Counted from the first letter of the stretch, positions 31,678 through 42,113 are shown. The stretch is DNA of 64,000 nt from Vibrio sp. DW001 (GCF_029016285.1 NZ_CP091975.1:620001-684000), one strand, 5' to 3'. Numbers and translations are program-made. Notes: a model not told the origin generated them from the sequence alone.

Positions 31678-32835
31678 ATGAAGAAAACACTCAGTCGAGT
31701 ATTATTAAGTACCACTATTATTATTGGACTTGCGGGTTGTGCTAGTGAGGAAGACACAGTGGTTATGGCGCCTGTTCCACAGGTTAATAGCCAGTTTACT
31801 CCAAGCAGCGATTGGTCTGCGGAAATAGGCGATGGTGCTGGCCAGTTCTTTTCAAAGCTGCAGCCTGTGTTTGCCTACGACAAAATATTTGTCGCAAGTC
31901 GTGATGGTGAAGTTAAGGCGTTGGATCCTGAAAATGGCAAAATCATTTGGAAGATCGATCTTGAAAAAGAAGGTATTGCCCGTTTATCTGGTGGCATAAC
32001 TGCGTCTTATGGAAAGCTGTTTATTGGTTCTGAGAATAGTGAAGTTATCGCACTTGATAACGACACAGGTGAAGAGCTTTGGCGTCAACAAGTTATGGGT
32101 GAGGTACTATCGAAACCAGCGACTGAGAATAACCTCGTTATTGTTAATACAAGTCGCGGTATTTTAGAAGCTCTTGACTCTGAAACAGGTGAACAAGAGT
32201 GGACGATAAGTACAGAAGTTCCTAACCTGACATTGAGAGGAGATAGCTCTCCATCTACAGTGTCTGGTGGTGTTTTTTGGGGAACGGCGAATGGTCGTTT
32301 AGCCGCCGCAATTGTTGCTCGTGGTCAGTTAATATGGCAACAACCTATTGGTATTCCAAAAGGTGCAACTGAAATAGATAGATTGGTTGATGTTGATTCC
32401 TCACCCGTTATCTTGGGTGGTATGCTTTATTCCGTTGGTTTCAATGGTCAATTAATCGCCATTGACTTGCGTTCAGGTGCTCCAGCGTGGAAGCGTACCT
32501 ACTCATCTACCTTGGATATGGCAACAGATGGTTCTGATTTGTTCTTAGTCTCAGACAACGATCATATCGCTGCTGTCGATGTCCGTAGTGGTACCGAAAT
32601 CTGGACAAATAAACTGTTAGAAAACCGTTTGCTCACTGCGCCTGCGTTAATAAATGGGTATCTGGTCTTTGGTGATGCAGAAGGTTACTTACATTGGCTG
32701 GACACGGATACCGGTGAATTTGTTGCCCAGCAGTTGATCAATGATAGTGGTTTTGCTGTCGGTCCAATTGAAGTGAACGACGGATACCTGATCACGACAC
32801 GTGATGGTAAAATCCGTAAGTTAAAAATCGACTAG
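31678..32835 (+). CDS. bamB: Outer membrane assembly lipoprotein BamB
   Basis: 385 aa. The signal peptide ends in lipobox LAGC (Cys at residue 21), followed by an eight-bladed PQQ-type propeller with repeats such as LDPENGKIIWKIDL and LDNDTGEELWRQQV. It is part of the BAM complex that inserts outer-membrane barrels. Confidence 0.97.
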   Translation: MKKTLSRVLLSTTIIIGLAGCASEEDTVVMAPVPQVNSQFTPSSDWSAEIGDGAGQFFSKLQPVFAYDKIFVASRDGEVKALDPENGKIIWKIDLEKEGIARLSGGITASYGKLFIGSENSEVIALDNDTGEELWRQQVMGEVLSKPATENNLVIVNTSRGILEALDSETGEQEWTISTEVPNLTLRGDSSPSTVSGGVFWGTANGRLAAAIVARGQLIWQQPIGIPKGATEIDRLVDVDSSPVILGGMLYSVGFNGQLIAIDLRSGAPAWKRTYSSTLDMATDGSDLFLVSDNDHIAAVDVRSGTEIWTNKLLENRLLTAPALINGYLVFGDAEGYLHWLDTDTGEFVAQQLINDSGFAVGPIEVNDGYLITTRDGKIRKLKID

Positions 32836-32875
32836 ATCTTAACTCAAATAATGAAAGTGTGATAGAATTCACGTT

Positions 32876-32908
32876 CGGCTCCTGACTTTGCGGTCAGGAG
32901 CCGTTTTG
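32876..32908 (+). terminator. Rho-independent terminator after bamB
   Basis: Perfect stem CGGCTCCTGAC/GTCAGGAGCCG with loop TTTGCG, then TTTTGTT. It ends the ndk-bamB block. Confidence 0.95.
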
Positions 32909-32952
32909 TTGTAAGAAACAACGCTTGCTGATTTGAGTTGTTGTTGAATTGA

Positions 32953-32992
32953 GTAGTTATAGGTAAGTCTTCAAAAACTTACCTATAACTAC
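32953..32992 (+). repeat. Perfect 16-bp-stem hairpin in the der leader
   Basis: Arms GTAGTTATAGGTAAGT and ACTTACCTATAACTAC around the loop cttcaaaa. It ends 29 nt before the der start and lacks a T-run. It could modulate der transcription or translation. Confidence 0.8.
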
Positions 32993-33021
32993 ATAATAGA
33001 ATGTTTTTTGTAGAGGTTGTT

Positions 33022-34509
33022 ATGATTCCTGTTGTTGCCCTTGTAGGGCGTCCAAACGTAGGCAAGTCTACGCTGTTTAACCGATTGACACGTACGCGTG
33101 ATGCACTTGTTGCAGACTTTCCTGGGCTGACTCGTGACCGAAAATATGGTCAAGCTAAACTTGGCGAACATGAATTTATTGTTATTGACACCGGTGGTAT
33201 TGACGGCACAGAAGAAGGTGTCGAGACCAAGATGGCGGAGCAATCACTTGCTGCTATCGATGAAGCCGATGTTGTGTTGTTTATGGTCGATGGTCGTGCC
33301 GGTTTAACCGTCGCCGATCAAGCCATTGCACAACACCTGAGAAAGATAGAAAAGCCAGCTATGCTTGTGGTCAATAAAGTAGATGGTGTTGATGCGGATG
33401 CAGCAAGTGCTGATTTCTGGCAACTTGGTATGGATAAAATGTACCAAATTGCGGCCTCTCAGGGCCGCGGTGTCACGGTATTGATTGATCTCGCATTGAG
33501 TCCATTTGCTGAAGCTTTGAATGAGAAAGAGAGAGGCGAGATTGAAGATCTAACCGATCTTGTTGACGACGATGAAGAGAAGCTTGAATACACCGAAGAA
33601 GAAGCGGAAGAAGAGTTCAAGCGCTTGCAAGACCAGCCAATTAAACTGGCTATTATTGGTCGTCCAAACGTAGGTAAATCAACGTTGACAAACCGAATCC
33701 TCGGTGAAGAACGTGTGGTTGTTTACGATATGCCTGGCACTACTCGAGATTCTATCTATATCCCGATGCAGCGTGATGAACGCGAATATGTGCTAATAGA
33801 TACTGCTGGTGTTCGTCGTCGTAAGCGCATCAATGAAACAGTAGAAAAGTTTTCTGTGGTGAAAACGCTTAAAGCAATAGAAGATGCTAACGTCGTGTTG
33901 GTGGTTATCGATGCACGTGAGAATATATCTGATCAAGATTTGAGCTTGTTAGGCTTTGCGTTAAACGCAGGTCGCTCCATAGTTATTGCGGTAAATAAGT
34001 GGGACGGTTTAGATACCGATATTAAAGCTGATGTTAAGAAAGAGCTGGACCGTCGATTAGGTTTTGTTGATTTCGCTCGAATTCACTTCATCTCTGCGTT
34101 ACACGGTACGGGTGTTGGTCACTTATTTGAATCTGTTCAAGAGGCCTATAAATCGGCAACAACACGTGTTGGTACTTCTGTACTTACCCGTGTAATGAAA
34201 ATGGCAACAGATGACCATCAGCCACCGCTTGTTCGCGGACGTCGTGTTAAGCTTAAGTATGCTCACGCTGGTGGCTATAACCCACCTATTGTGGTTATTC
34301 ATGGTAATCAGGTTAAAGCGCTTCCAGATTCTTACAAGCGCTACCTAATGAACTACTATCGCCGTTCATTAGAGATTATGGGCACGCCAATTCGTATTCA
34401 GTTCCATAACAGCGAAAACCCATTTGAAGGTAAGGTCAACAAAATGACGCTCTCTCAAGGACGCAAAAGAGATCGCGTATTGAGTATGATGAAAAACAGA
34501 AAAAAATAA
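33022..34509 (+). CDS. der: Ribosome-assembly GTPase Der (EngA)
   Basis: 495 aa with two tandem G domains, each starting with GRPNVGKST (near residues 8 and 213). An acidic linker lies between them ([20 protein letters not shown]) and a KH-like C-terminal domain follows. It is needed for 50S assembly. The ATG at 33022 has AGAGG upstream; the ORF start at 33001 is rejected. Confidence 0.98.
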   Translation: MIPVVALVGRPNVGKSTLFNRLTRTRDALVADFPGLTRDRKYGQAKLGEHEFIVIDTGGIDGTEEGVETKMAEQSLAAIDEADVVLFMVDGRAGLTVADQAIAQHLRKIEKPAMLVVNKVDGVDADAASADFWQLGMDKMYQIAASQGRGVTVLIDLALSPFAEALNEKERGEIEDLTDLVDDDEEKLEYTEEEAEEEFKRLQDQPIKLAIIGRPNVGKSTLTNRILGEERVVVYDMPGTTRDSIYIPMQRDEREYVLIDTAGVRRRKRINETVEKFSVVKTLKAIEDANVVLVVIDARENISDQDLSLLGFALNAGRSIVIAVNKWDGLDTDIKADVKKELDRRLGFVDFARIHFISALHGTGVGHLFESVQEAYKSATTRVGTSVLTRVMKMATDDHQPPLVRGRRVKLKYAHAGGYNPPIVVIHGNQVKALPDSYKRYLMNYYRRSLEIMGTPIRIQFHNSENPFEGKVNKMTLSQGRKRDRVLSMMKNRKK

Positions 34510-34511
34510 TT

Positions 34512-34537
34512 AAAAAGCGCCTTTAAGGCGCTTTTTT
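34512..34537 (+). terminator. Rho-independent terminator after der
   Basis: Stem AGCGCCT/AGGCGCT with a TTA loop, A-run before and T6 after. Confidence 0.93.
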
Positions 34538-35050
34538 CTTCCCCGCGATAAAATACCACCCAAAGAAATGGGTGACCGTCCCTTTGATCCGCGCCCGAAG
34601 GATCACAAAATATAAAATAAAACTTTCGTCATTTCCGTAGAGACGCAATACTGTCCTTCAAGAAACGTATGCATAAATTCACACTATTGCCTTTAACGGC
34701 GCCATTTAAAGGCACTTATTTTGTATGTGGATTTTTATGGAAGCATGAATATATCTCTGTTTATCGATAGATTACTGCTAAGTGAATTTCGATGTTTAAT
34801 TTTTATTGATCAATTTTGTGAAATCCTGCGATCTAAAGATTAAATTAATCAATTAAGAATAATAATCTGTGTAAAATGCATCTACAGGATATGTAACTTA
34901 TGCTTTCGGGTTGTGTGTATATTTATGTTCTTAATAGGGTAGATCGCTGATCAAAATTGATAAAGCAGAAGATCTGACGAAGATCTTTTTTTGACGAGTT
35001 ATTTAGTGGCGATGGGTATTAAGGTTTAATTAAGTTTGTTGAGGAAGAGT
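34538..35050 (+). other. Long intergenic region, possible small RNA
   Basis: 513 bp without a supported protein gene. A terminator-like hairpin at 34969-34992 is not downstream of any gene; a TAAAAT box near 34874 could start a transcript of about 100 nt ending there. No known sRNA was recognised. The first part holds two short hairpins (CACCCaaagaaatGGGTG, GATCCgcgcccgaaGGATC). Confidence 0.4.
34969..34992 (+). terminator. Orphan terminator-like hairpin
   Basis: Stem AAGATCT/AGATCTT, loop GACGA, then T5. It lies 59 nt upstream of the zinc-ribbon gene, so it could end an sRNA or attenuate that gene. Confidence 0.65.
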
Positions 35051-35293
35051 ATGTCGGTTGAAAATGTATGCCCAAAATGCAGCAGGTCATTGGAATGGCA
35101 AGTAGGATCTTATCGCTGTAACGATTGTGATGTCAGCTACACTAAAGTGGCGTTTTGTCCTAAGTGTGAAGCAGAGTTAGAAAAGCTACAAGCTTGCGGT
35201 TCGGTAAGTTACTTTTGTAATAGCTGTAATGAAATGAAATCTAAATCCGCCGTTCGGATTGAGTTTCAGGCTCAAGGTGAGTCATTAGGCTAG
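35051..35293 (+). CDS. yfgJ: Zinc-ribbon protein, YfgJ family
   Basis: 80 aa with four CxxC motifs (CPKC, CNDC, CPKC, CNSC), enough for two zinc ribbons. Function unknown. The same position after der is seen in E. coli. The ATG at 35051 follows GAGGAAGAGT; an upstream TTG at 35036 is rejected. Its stop overlaps the xseA stop in the shared tetramer CTAG. Confidence 0.85.
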   Translation: MSVENVCPKCSRSLEWQVGSYRCNDCDVSYTKVAFCPKCEAELEKLQACGSVSYFCNSCNEMKSKSAVRIEFQAQGESLG

Positions 35294-36621
35294 TTTACGG
35301 TGGAGGTAATTTCGCCATCAACAAATTGGGTGATCATTTGATCGCCCTTTTCTAATTTAGACGCATGAGATATGACGTTTCCTGATCCATCCTTACTAAT
35401 CGAATAACCACGTTTCAACGTTGCTAATGGGCTAACCGCATCCAGTTTCTCTGCATGAAGCGCGAGGCTATGTTTCGACATCAACATGGTGCGATGGATA
35501 GCATCGCTTAGCTTTTGTTCTGCTTGAATCAACGCATGCTTTTGTTGATTCAATTGTTTATCTGGAGAATTAAGATGTAATCGATGATTTAGGTTCTGGA
35601 TTTGATGTTGTCCTGAACGTGTTTGTTCTTCGATTGAGCGGATCAAACGAGATTCTAGATCATCTAATCTCTGGATCTGTTGCTCTAAACGGTAGCTAGG
35701 ATGTTGTTTTTCAAGCCGGTGATTGGACTGTTGTAGCAGATAATGCCGCTTAGACAGATTTACTTTAATGGCATTTTCCAGACGATTTGTTCGGGAATGC
35801 AGTGCTTGTTCTTTATGGCTTTGGTCTCGACTGACTAGCTCTGCCGCTGCGGACGGGGTTGGTGCGCGAACGTCAGCAACAAAATCAGCGATAGTAACGT
35901 CGATTTCATGACCTACGGCGCTGATAATGGGAATGTCGCTTGCGGCAATAGTTCTAGCAACCACTTCATGGTTGAAACACCAGAGATCTTCTAACGAACC
36001 ACCGCCACGGCCGACGATCAATACATCACACTCATCACGAGAGTTTGCTCTGCCAATTGCTTGCGCGATTTCGAACGTTGCCGCTTCTCCTTGAACCGTC
36101 GTTGGATAAACAATGACAGGTAGGTTAGGGTCTCTGCGTTTAAGGACATCTAAGATATCGTACAGAGCAGCACCTGTTTTAGAGGTGATGACACCGACGC
36201 ACTTCGGGTTCTCTGGAAGTGATTTTTTTAGAGACTGAGCAAAAAGACCTTCTGCGGCCAATTGCATTTTGAGTTTATCAAACTCTTGTTGTAACTTGCC
36301 GTCGCCTTCTGGCTGCATGCTTTCAATGATTAGCTGGTAATCTCCGCGTGGCTCATAAAGAGACAGGCGTGCCTTGACCAATACTTGATTGCCGTTTTCA
36401 GGTCTGAATGTTACTCGGCGATTATTTCCACGAAACATGGCGCACTTAACCTGAGCGCGGGAGTCTTTTAGAGATAAATACCAATGTCCAGAAACAGGTG
36501 CAGAAAAGTTAGAGATCTCGCCGACTAACCAAACGATACCCATCTCGTTTTCTAGCAGTAGACGAACTTCTGCATTAAGACGGGATACAGTAAATATGTT
36601 TTGGTTGCTTTGCACAGACAA
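35290..36621 (-). CDS. xseA: Exodeoxyribonuclease VII large subunit
   Basis: About 443 aa, E. coli form 456 aa. The N-terminal OB domain ([15 protein letters not shown] ... [15 protein letters not shown]) is followed by the catalytic domain with [16 protein letters not shown] and [11 protein letters not shown], then a long coiled-coil region rich in Gln and His. The start is ambiguous: TTG at 36621 or GTG at 36615 match family length; the ORF extends to 36675 without support. Divergent from guaB. Confidence 0.95.
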   Translation of the reverse strand: MSVQSNQNIFTVSRLNAEVRLLLENEMGIVWLVGEISNFSAPVSGHWYLSLKDSRAQVKCAMFRGNNRRVTFRPENGNQVLVKARLSLYEPRGDYQLIIESMQPEGDGKLQQEFDKLKMQLAAEGLFAQSLKKSLPENPKCVGVITSKTGAALYDILDVLKRRDPNLPVIVYPTTVQGEAATFEIAQAIGRANSRDECDVLIVGRGGGSLEDLWCFNHEVVARTIAASDIPIISAVGHEIDVTIADFVADVRAPTPSAAAELVSRDQSHKEQALHSRTNRLENAIKVNLSKRHYLLQQSNHRLEKQHPSYRLEQQIQRLDDLESRLIRSIEEQTRSGQHQIQNLNHRLHLNSPDKQLNQQKHALIQAEQKLSDAIHRTMLMSKHSLALHAEKLDAVSPLATLKRGYSISKDGSGNVISHASKLEKGDQMITQFVDGEITSTVN

Positions 36622-36732
36622 GAGAATACCACGGGACGTGAGTATGGAAATTAGCGGCAATATAATACATAGCAAGAGGGTTAATGCAAATTAAAAGTTA
36701 AAAAATGAGTAGCGAAACGATTGCGTCGTGCG

Positions 36733-36810
36733 TATAATCCGTTTGCAATATCAATTTAGATTCAAATTTGATTCATCCTTATTATGCGAAACGATAAGGG
36801 TGAATTTTTC
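36733..36810 (+). promoter_or_regulatory. guaB promoter and leader hairpin
   Basis: TATAAT at 36733-36738 is the likely -10. A hairpin at 36771-36805 (arms ATTCATCCTTAT/ATAAGGGTGAAT, one wobble) is followed by TTTTTC, so it resembles an attenuator within the guaB leader, 48 nt before the start codon. Confidence 0.6.
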
Positions 36811-36857
36811 GTATTTAACCTCGGTTTTTTTAAAAACCATAGTTGAGAGATATTGCA

Positions 36858-38321
36858 ATGCTACGAATAGCAAAAGAAGCGCTCACTTTTGATGACGTTT
36901 TACTCGTCCCCGCACATTCGACAGTGCTTCCTAATACAGCGGACCTTCGCACTAAGTTAACCAAAAATATATCGCTGAATATTCCTATGTTATCGGCTTC
37001 TATGGATACCGTTACGGATGCTCGCCTTGCCATCGCTCTGGCTCAAGAAGGCGGCATCGGTTTTATTCATAAAAACATGTCCATTGAAGAGCAAGCTGAA
37101 CAGGTTCGTTTAGTGAAAATCTTCGAAGCAGGTGTGGTTTCGCATCCGGTGACAGTTAAACCAACCAATACGATCGCAGATGTACTCGCTCTAACCGAAA
37201 AGAACGGTTTTGCTGGTTATCCTGTTGTTGCTGAAAACAATGAGCTAGTCGGGATTATCACTGGTCGTGATATCCGCTTTGTGACTGACCTTGATAAAAC
37301 AGTCGATCAGGTGATGACACCAAAAGCACGTTTGGCTTCCGTTAAAGAAGGCGCATCTCCAGAAGAAGTTCAAGAAGAGATGCACAAAGCTCGTGTTGAA
37401 AAAGTGTTGGTTGTAAACGATGCGTTTCAACTAACGGGTATGATTACTGCAAAAGACTTCCACAAAGCAGAGCGTAAACCTAACGCCTGTAAAGATGATA
37501 AAGGTCGTTTGCGTGTTGGTGCCGGTGTCGGTGCCGGTGCTGGTAATGAAGAACGTATTGCCGCACTTGTAGAAGCAGGCGTAGACGTACTGCTTATCGA
37601 CTCCTCACACGGTCATTCAGAAGGCGTACTTACTCGTATTCGTGAAACACGCGCCGCTTATCCTAATCTAGATATTGTGGGTGGTAATGTCGCAACAGGT
37701 GCCGGTGCAAAAGCACTCATCGACGCTGGTGTCAGTGCGGTGAAAGTGGGTATCGGCCCGGGTTCAATTTGTACTACTCGTATTGTAACGGGTGTTGGTG
37801 TTCCTCAAGTAACGGCGATTTCTGATGCAGTTGATGTTGCCGAACAATATGGTATTCCTGTTATTGCTGACGGTGGTATTCGTTTTTCTGGTGATGTCTG
37901 CAAAGCAATCGTTGCGGGCGCATCTTGCGTCATGGTTGGCTCAATGTTCGCTGGTACGGAAGAAGCGCCGGGTGATATCATTCTTTATCAAGGTCGCTCA
38001 TACAAATCTTATCGTGGAATGGGTTCTCTAGGCGCGATGTCTCAAGGGTCTTCAGACCGTTACTTCCAAAGTGATAATGCCGCAGACAAACTGGTTCCTG
38101 AGGGTATCGAAGGTCGTATTGCTTATAAAGGTCGCTTAAAAGAGATTGTTCATCAGCAGATGGGTGGTTTACGTTCGAGCATGGGCTTAACGGGTTCGGC
38201 AACCATTGAAGATATGCGCACTAAAGCAGAATTTGTTCGTATCTCTGGCGCTGGCATGAAAGAGTCCCACGTACATGACGTGCAGATAACTAAAGAAGCG
38301 CCAAACTACCGTTTAGGTTAA
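36858..38321 (+). CDS. guaB: Inosine-5'-monophosphate dehydrogenase
   Basis: 487 aa. Converts IMP to XMP. The barrel is interrupted by a CBS pair (about 95-205). The catalytic Cys is in [13 protein letters not shown] and the flap has [10 protein letters not shown]. The ATG at 36858 fits the family start [14 protein letters not shown]. Confidence 0.99.
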   Translation: MLRIAKEALTFDDVLLVPAHSTVLPNTADLRTKLTKNISLNIPMLSASMDTVTDARLAIALAQEGGIGFIHKNMSIEEQAEQVRLVKIFEAGVVSHPVTVKPTNTIADVLALTEKNGFAGYPVVAENNELVGIITGRDIRFVTDLDKTVDQVMTPKARLASVKEGASPEEVQEEMHKARVEKVLVVNDAFQLTGMITAKDFHKAERKPNACKDDKGRLRVGAGVGAGAGNEERIAALVEAGVDVLLIDSSHGHSEGVLTRIRETRAAYPNLDIVGGNVATGAGAKALIDAGVSAVKVGIGPGSICTTRIVTGVGVPQVTAISDAVDVAEQYGIPVIADGGIRFSGDVCKAIVAGASCVMVGSMFAGTEEAPGDIILYQGRSYKSYRGMGSLGAMSQGSSDRYFQSDNAADKLVPEGIEGRIAYKGRLKEIVHQQMGGLRSSMGLTGSATIEDMRTKAEFVRISGAGMKESHVHDVQITKEAPNYRLG

Positions 38322-38338
38322 TTTTTTGTAATCTAGTG

Positions 38339-38384
38339 ATCGATGTGAGTAAGGTTAAAGCAATAGACTTATGTTCACATCGAT
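38339..38384 (+). repeat. Intercistronic hairpin between guaB and guaA
   Basis: Arms ATCGATGTGA/TCACATCGAT (10 bp) with a 26-nt partly paired loop. No T-run; it may adjust the guaB/guaA ratio. Confidence 0.5.
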
Positions 38385-38437
38385 AGAGAATTGACTTGTT
38401 ATAGAGTTATATCATCAACCTATTTTGAGAAGAGAAA

Positions 38438-40015
38438 ATGACAAAAGATATCCACGATCAACGAATTTTAATTTTAGATTTTGGTTCTCAGTACACACAG
38501 CTTATTGCACGTCGAATTCGTGAAATTGGCGTTTACTGTGAATTGTGGAGCTGGGATGTCGATGAAGCGGATATCCGTGAATTTAATCCTAACGGTATTA
38601 TTCTTTCTGGTGGACCAGAGAGTGTGACACAAGATAATTCTCCACGAGCGCCTCAATACGTTTTTGAAGCGGGCGTTCCTGTCTTTGGTGTCTGTTATGG
38701 CATGCAGACAATGTCTGAACAACTTGGTGGCAAAGTCGCGAGTTCTGATGAACGCGAATTCGGTTACGCACAAGTCAAGGTGATTAGTGAATGTGAACTG
38801 TTCAAAAATATCGAAGATGCGATAGCTGAAGATGGTGCACCACTGCTAGATGTTTGGATGAGCCACGGAGATAAAGTGGTTGGCATTCCATCTGACTTTG
38901 CTAAAGTTGCAGAGACAGATACCTGCCCATTTGCGGCGATGGCAAATGAAGAGAAAAGATTCTATGGTGTTCAATTCCATCCAGAAGTAACACATACCCG
39001 CCAAGGTCTGCGCATGCTAGAGAATTTCGTTCTCAATATCTGTGGCTGTGAAAAGCTGTGGACTTCTCAGTCCATCATTGAAAATGCGGTTGCTAACATA
39101 AAAGAGCAAGTAGGGGATGACGAGATTATCCTAGCATTGTCTGGCGGTGTGGATTCCTCTGTTGTCGCTATGCTTGTGCAGCGAGCGGTTGGTGATAGAT
39201 TGACCTGCGTTTTTGTTGATAACGGTTTACTACGTTTGGACGAAGGTCAGCAAGTGATGGATATGTTTGGTGATCATTTTGGTCTGAACATTATCAAGAT
39301 TGAAGCGGAAGAGCGCTTTTTAAGTGCATTGGCTGGTGAAGCCGATCCAGAGAAAAAACGTAAAATTATTGGCCATCAGTTCATCAACGTATTTGATGAA
39401 GAGTCGAAGAAGCTTAAGAATGCCAAATGGCTTGCGCAAGGTACTATTTACCCTGATGTGATCGAGTCGGCGGCTTCTAAAACGGGTAAAGCGCACGTTA
39501 TCAAGTCCCACCATAATGTTGGTGGCCTTCCTGATGATATGGAAATGGGGTTAGTTGAACCATTACGCGAACTGTTTAAAGATGAGGTTCGTAAGATTGG
39601 TCTAGAGCTTGGCCTTCCATACAACATGTTATATCGCCATCCATTCCCTGGTCCGGGTTTAGGTGTTCGCGTATTGGGTGAGGTTAAAAAAGAGTATTGT
39701 GACCTTCTTCGTCGTGCAGATGCAATCTTTATTGAAGAGCTTCATAGTGCCGACCTTTATAATAAGGTTTCTCAAGCATTTACGGTTTTTCTTCCTGTTC
39801 GCTCTGTTGGCGTAATGGGCGATGGTCGTAAATACGATTGGGTTGTGTCATTGAGAGCGGTAGAAACTATCGACTTCATGACCGCCATTTGGGCGCATTT
39901 GCCTTATGATTTCTTAGGAAAAGTATCCAACCGAATCATAAATGAAGTGGACGGAATTTCTCGAGTGGTATATGACATCTCAGGTAAGCCGCCAGCGACG
40001 ATTGAGTGGGAATAA
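38438..40015 (+). CDS. guaA: GMP synthase (glutamine-hydrolysing)
   Basis: 525 aa. The N-terminal class I glutaminase has GVCYGMQ (nucleophile Cys) and FHPEVTH; the ATP-pyrophosphatase has LSGGVDSSV; a C-terminal dimerisation domain follows. Completes GMP synthesis with guaB. Confidence 0.99.
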   Translation: MTKDIHDQRILILDFGSQYTQLIARRIREIGVYCELWSWDVDEADIREFNPNGIILSGGPESVTQDNSPRAPQYVFEAGVPVFGVCYGMQTMSEQLGGKVASSDEREFGYAQVKVISECELFKNIEDAIAEDGAPLLDVWMSHGDKVVGIPSDFAKVAETDTCPFAAMANEEKRFYGVQFHPEVTHTRQGLRMLENFVLNICGCEKLWTSQSIIENAVANIKEQVGDDEIILALSGGVDSSVVAMLVQRAVGDRLTCVFVDNGLLRLDEGQQVMDMFGDHFGLNIIKIEAEERFLSALAGEADPEKKRKIIGHQFINVFDEESKKLKNAKWLAQGTIYPDVIESAASKTGKAHVIKSHHNVGGLPDDMEMGLVEPLRELFKDEVRKIGLELGLPYNMLYRHPFPGPGLGVRVLGEVKKEYCDLLRRADAIFIEELHSADLYNKVSQAFTVFLPVRSVGVMGDGRKYDWVVSLRAVETIDFMTAIWAHLPYDFLGKVSNRIINEVDGISRVVYDISGKPPATIEWE

Positions 40016-40047
40016 ACGCCTGATTATTTACCTTTAATTCGTACTCT

Positions 40048-40075
40048 AAAAACCAGCTTTCGAGCTGGTTTTTTT
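40048..40075 (+). terminator. Rho-independent terminator after guaA
   Basis: Stem AACCAGCT/AGCTGGTT, UUCG-type loop, followed by T5 and preceded by an A-run. Confidence 0.95.
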
Positions 40076-40211
40076 GATCTTAACCTATTCAATGTATTTT
40101 TTTGTTTATGATGCAGAATAACAGTTGAACCTGAACAAAATTTCATCTAGTATGCGCCAGCTTCAACTTTTTTTTATTTCTTTCAACTATTTTTGATAAG
40201 GTTAAGACCAG

Positions 40212-40820
40212 ATGTCGACACAACTAGCAAACCCAGCCCCATTAGGTCTAATGGGCTTTGGTATGACAACTATCCTTCTAAATATCCATAACGCAGGATT
40301 TTTTCCAATCGATTCGATGATCCTAGCGATGGGTATCTTTTACGGTGGTATTGGTCAGGTTATCGTTGGCATTATGTGTTTTAAGCGTGGCGATACATTC
40401 GGTACTACAGCATTTAGTTCTTACGGCCTATTTTGGTTGACACTTGTTGGCCTTATTGTAATGCCTAAGATGGGACTCGCGGCAAGCCCTGAAGGGTTTA
40501 TGGGTTGGTATCTTACTCTTTGGGGTATCTTCACTGGCTTTATGTTTATCGGCTCTCTTTGTTATCCAACGGCGAAGCAAGTCGTATTTGGTTCTCTAAC
40601 TATCCTGTTTGCTCTTCTGGCCATTCGAGATTTCACGGGTAGTGAACTTGTTGGTACGATTGCTGGTTTTGAAGGTATTTTCTGCGGAGCGAGTGCGATT
40701 TACTTTGCTATGGCGCAGGTCCTTAATAATGAGTTTGGCCGTGAAGTAATGCCGGTCGGTAAGCCTTTTATTGGCCGTTTTAAAAAAGAGATCGTAGTTG
40801 CAGAGCTAACAACGGCTTAA
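40212..40820 (+). CDS. satP: Acetate/succinate channel SatP (GPR1/FUN34/YaaH family)
   Basis: 202 aa, six predicted membrane helices. The family signature [14 protein letters not shown] is at residues 7-20. It moves acetate and succinate with protons. It fits metabolically with the glyoxylate shunt elsewhere in the window, although the genes are far apart. Confidence 0.95.
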   Translation: MSTQLANPAPLGLMGFGMTTILLNIHNAGFFPIDSMILAMGIFYGGIGQVIVGIMCFKRGDTFGTTAFSSYGLFWLTLVGLIVMPKMGLAASPEGFMGWYLTLWGIFTGFMFIGSLCYPTAKQVVFGSLTILFALLAIRDFTGSELVGTIAGFEGIFCGASAIYFAMAQVLNNEFGREVMPVGKPFIGRFKKEIVVAELTTA

Positions 40821-40856
40821 AAGCAATTAACCACACGGTTAACAATAGACTTTACT

Positions 40857-40889
40857 TAAAAGGCTTTAGTGAAAACTAAAGCCTTTTTT
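40857..40889 (+). terminator. Rho-independent terminator after satP
   Basis: Stem AAAGGCTTTAGT/ACTAAAGCCTTT with a GAAA loop and T6 tract. Confidence 0.95.
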
Positions 40890-40951
40890 GATCTTTCATC
40901 GTCGTTATTATCCAAATCAATATCAGTGCCTATCGCATAAATTATGGGATG

Positions 40952-40981
40952 AAAATGTGTTCTCTCCATCGAACACATTTT
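40952..40981 (-). terminator. Terminator of the DUF134-NifX-NqrM operon
   Basis: Stem AAAATGTGTTC/GAACACATTTT, 8-nt loop, on the minus strand just past the last stop codon; the T4 lies in the stem. Confidence 0.7.
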
Positions 40982-40991
40982 GTGTGCCCCG

Positions 40992-41207
40992 TTATTTAAT
41001 GGAACTGGTGCAACCGTCTTCTGGTTCTGAAATCTGATAAAGCTTGTGTTCATCACAAACCGTCTCACAATTACACACCTGATCGACACCGACATTGTTT
41101 AGCCCACCACAGCTTCCCTGTATGGTTTTTTTATTAAAAATGACGCCAATGGCCATTAATAAAATAACGATCAGAAAAAAACCAAAGGTTATGAGCATCG
41201 TTGTCAT
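40992..41207 (-). CDS. NqrM-like (DUF539) small membrane metalloprotein
   Basis: 71 aa. One N-terminal membrane helix (about 4-24), then SCGGL and VCNCETVCD, giving Cys33, Cys45, Cys47 and Cys51 in the NqrM pattern. In Vibrio harveyi NqrM is needed for maturation of the Na+-NQR iron site and Cys33 is the critical Cys. That gene normally follows apbE by the nqr operon. Here the gene sits 8 bp after a NifX-like gene, so it is a paralogue or a relocated copy. It may hand over iron in another system. Confidence 0.85.
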   Translation of the reverse strand: MTTMLITFGFFLIVILLMAIGVIFNKKTIQGSCGGLNNVGVDQVCNCETVCDEHKLYQISEPEDGCTSSIK

Positions 41208-41215
41208 GTCGAATC

Positions 41216-41755
41216 CTACCTTTTATCTAGCGGAGATAGGGACGATATAGGATTCATCTGTCTGAACATCGCCTTTCCATGGCCAACACCACGGTTAACG
41301 GCACCATGATGACCAGCACCATGATGACCAGCACCATGATGGTCACTGCATCCGTTTGAATGTTCTGAGCAACCACATGAATGTCCAGAGCACCCACCTT
41401 TTTGTAGGTGTTTTTTTGAAGGACGACCTTGAGTTGATTCAGTTAGTTCGATCATCGAGCTACTTATCGCCGATGCCACCGGTGTTTGCTGTGCAACTTG
41501 AAACACACGAATGCCGGAACTGAGTAATTTTCCGAGCGCTCGTTCACCTATGTTGCGCACGATGACCGCATCGGTTTTCATTTTTTTAATGAGCGTGATG
41601 CTGTCTTTTTTGTCGCTACAAGATGAATTGCCACCTGCTGCGGGGTTGATTGCGTCGTGAATAAATGAATTGTCTGCATTTATGAAAGCGAACTGCTTGG
41701 CTTTCATAAAGTGGTTAGCGACGCATTCTCGGCTGTGTGGGATAGCATAAATCAT
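41216..41755 (-). CDS. NifX/NafY-like Fe-Mo cofactor-binding-family protein with Cys/His tail
   Basis: 179 aa. Residues 1-105 fit the dinitrogenase iron-molybdenum cofactor fold (MIYAIPHS start, DAVIVRNIGERALGKLLSSGIRVF). Residues about 118-160 form a tail rich in Cys, His and Gly (CSGHSCGCSEHSNGCSDHH, then GAGHH repeats) suited to metal binding. The start ATG overlaps the DUF134 stop (ATGA). No nitrogenase genes are in the window, so a role in iron or Fe-S handling is more likely than nitrogen fixation. Confidence 0.88.
   Translation of the reverse strand: MIYAIPHSRECVANHFMKAKQFAFINADNSFIHDAINPAAGGNSSCSDKKDSITLIKKMKTDAVIVRNIGERALGKLLSSGIRVFQVAQQTPVASAISSSMIELTESTQGRPSKKHLQKGGCSGHSCGCSEHSNGCSDHHGAGHHGAGHHGAVNRGVGHGKAMFRQMNPISSLSPLDKR
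41301..41345. repeat. 15-bp tandem repeat encoding the His-rich tail
   Basis: Unit GCACCATGATGACCA about three times in the NifX-like gene, encoding the GAGHH-type repeats on the minus strand. Repeat number may vary between strains. Confidence 0.8.
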
Positions 41756-42042
41756 TGTTCTGACTCCTTATTTTCTAGAACAAGTGCATTACCTTCTACT
41801 AGACAAGAAGCAACCTTAAATCGAGCACGATTTACAATATTGCCAAAAGTCTGCCTTGAAACTCCCATTTGATCTGCTGCTTCCTGTTGACTCAATTTTT
41901 CAAAGTCAGCGAGTCTTATCGCTTCGAATTCTTCAGCTAGTATCTCTACCTTCTTTAGTTTTCCGAGCGGTATCCCATTGGGTTTAAAGCAGCTGTGTGC
42001 AGGTCGCCCACAAATGCGACGGCATTTTTTGGGTCTGGCCAT
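41752..42042 (-). CDS. DUF134 (UPF0251) helix-turn-helix protein
   Basis: 96 aa. Basic, Cys-containing N-terminus (CRRICGRP) and an HTH at about 50-73 (LSQQEAADQMGVSRQTFGNI). The family is common next to NifX-like genes; its role is not established. It is first in a tight three-gene operon and lies beside two perfect palindromes, so it is the likely DNA-binding regulator of the operon and perhaps of the divergent thioesterase. The Cys residues could allow metal sensing. Confidence 0.88.
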   Translation of the reverse strand: MARPKKCRRICGRPAHSCFKPNGIPLGKLKKVEILAEEFEAIRLADFEKLSQQEAADQMGVSRQTFGNIVNRARFKVASCLVEGNALVLENKESEQ

Positions 42043-42081
42043 AATTTCTCCTAAAAGAGTTTCAAGTAAACTATACGTTAG

Positions 42082-42101
42082 TTATTGGCATATGCCAATA
42101 A
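42082..42101. promoter_or_regulatory. Perfect 20-bp palindrome, candidate DUF134 operator 1
   Basis: Half-site TTATTGGCAT followed by its exact complement. It shares the centre GCATATGC with the palindrome at 42114-42137; the centres are 34 bp apart. Confidence 0.8.
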
Positions 42102-42113
42102 AAAGGTTGGGTT

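Noticed and set aside
41216..41755. Nitrogen-fixation gene cluster suggested by the NifX-like protein
   Set aside because: No nif structural or assembly genes occur in the window and NifX-like proteins are common in non-diazotrophs.
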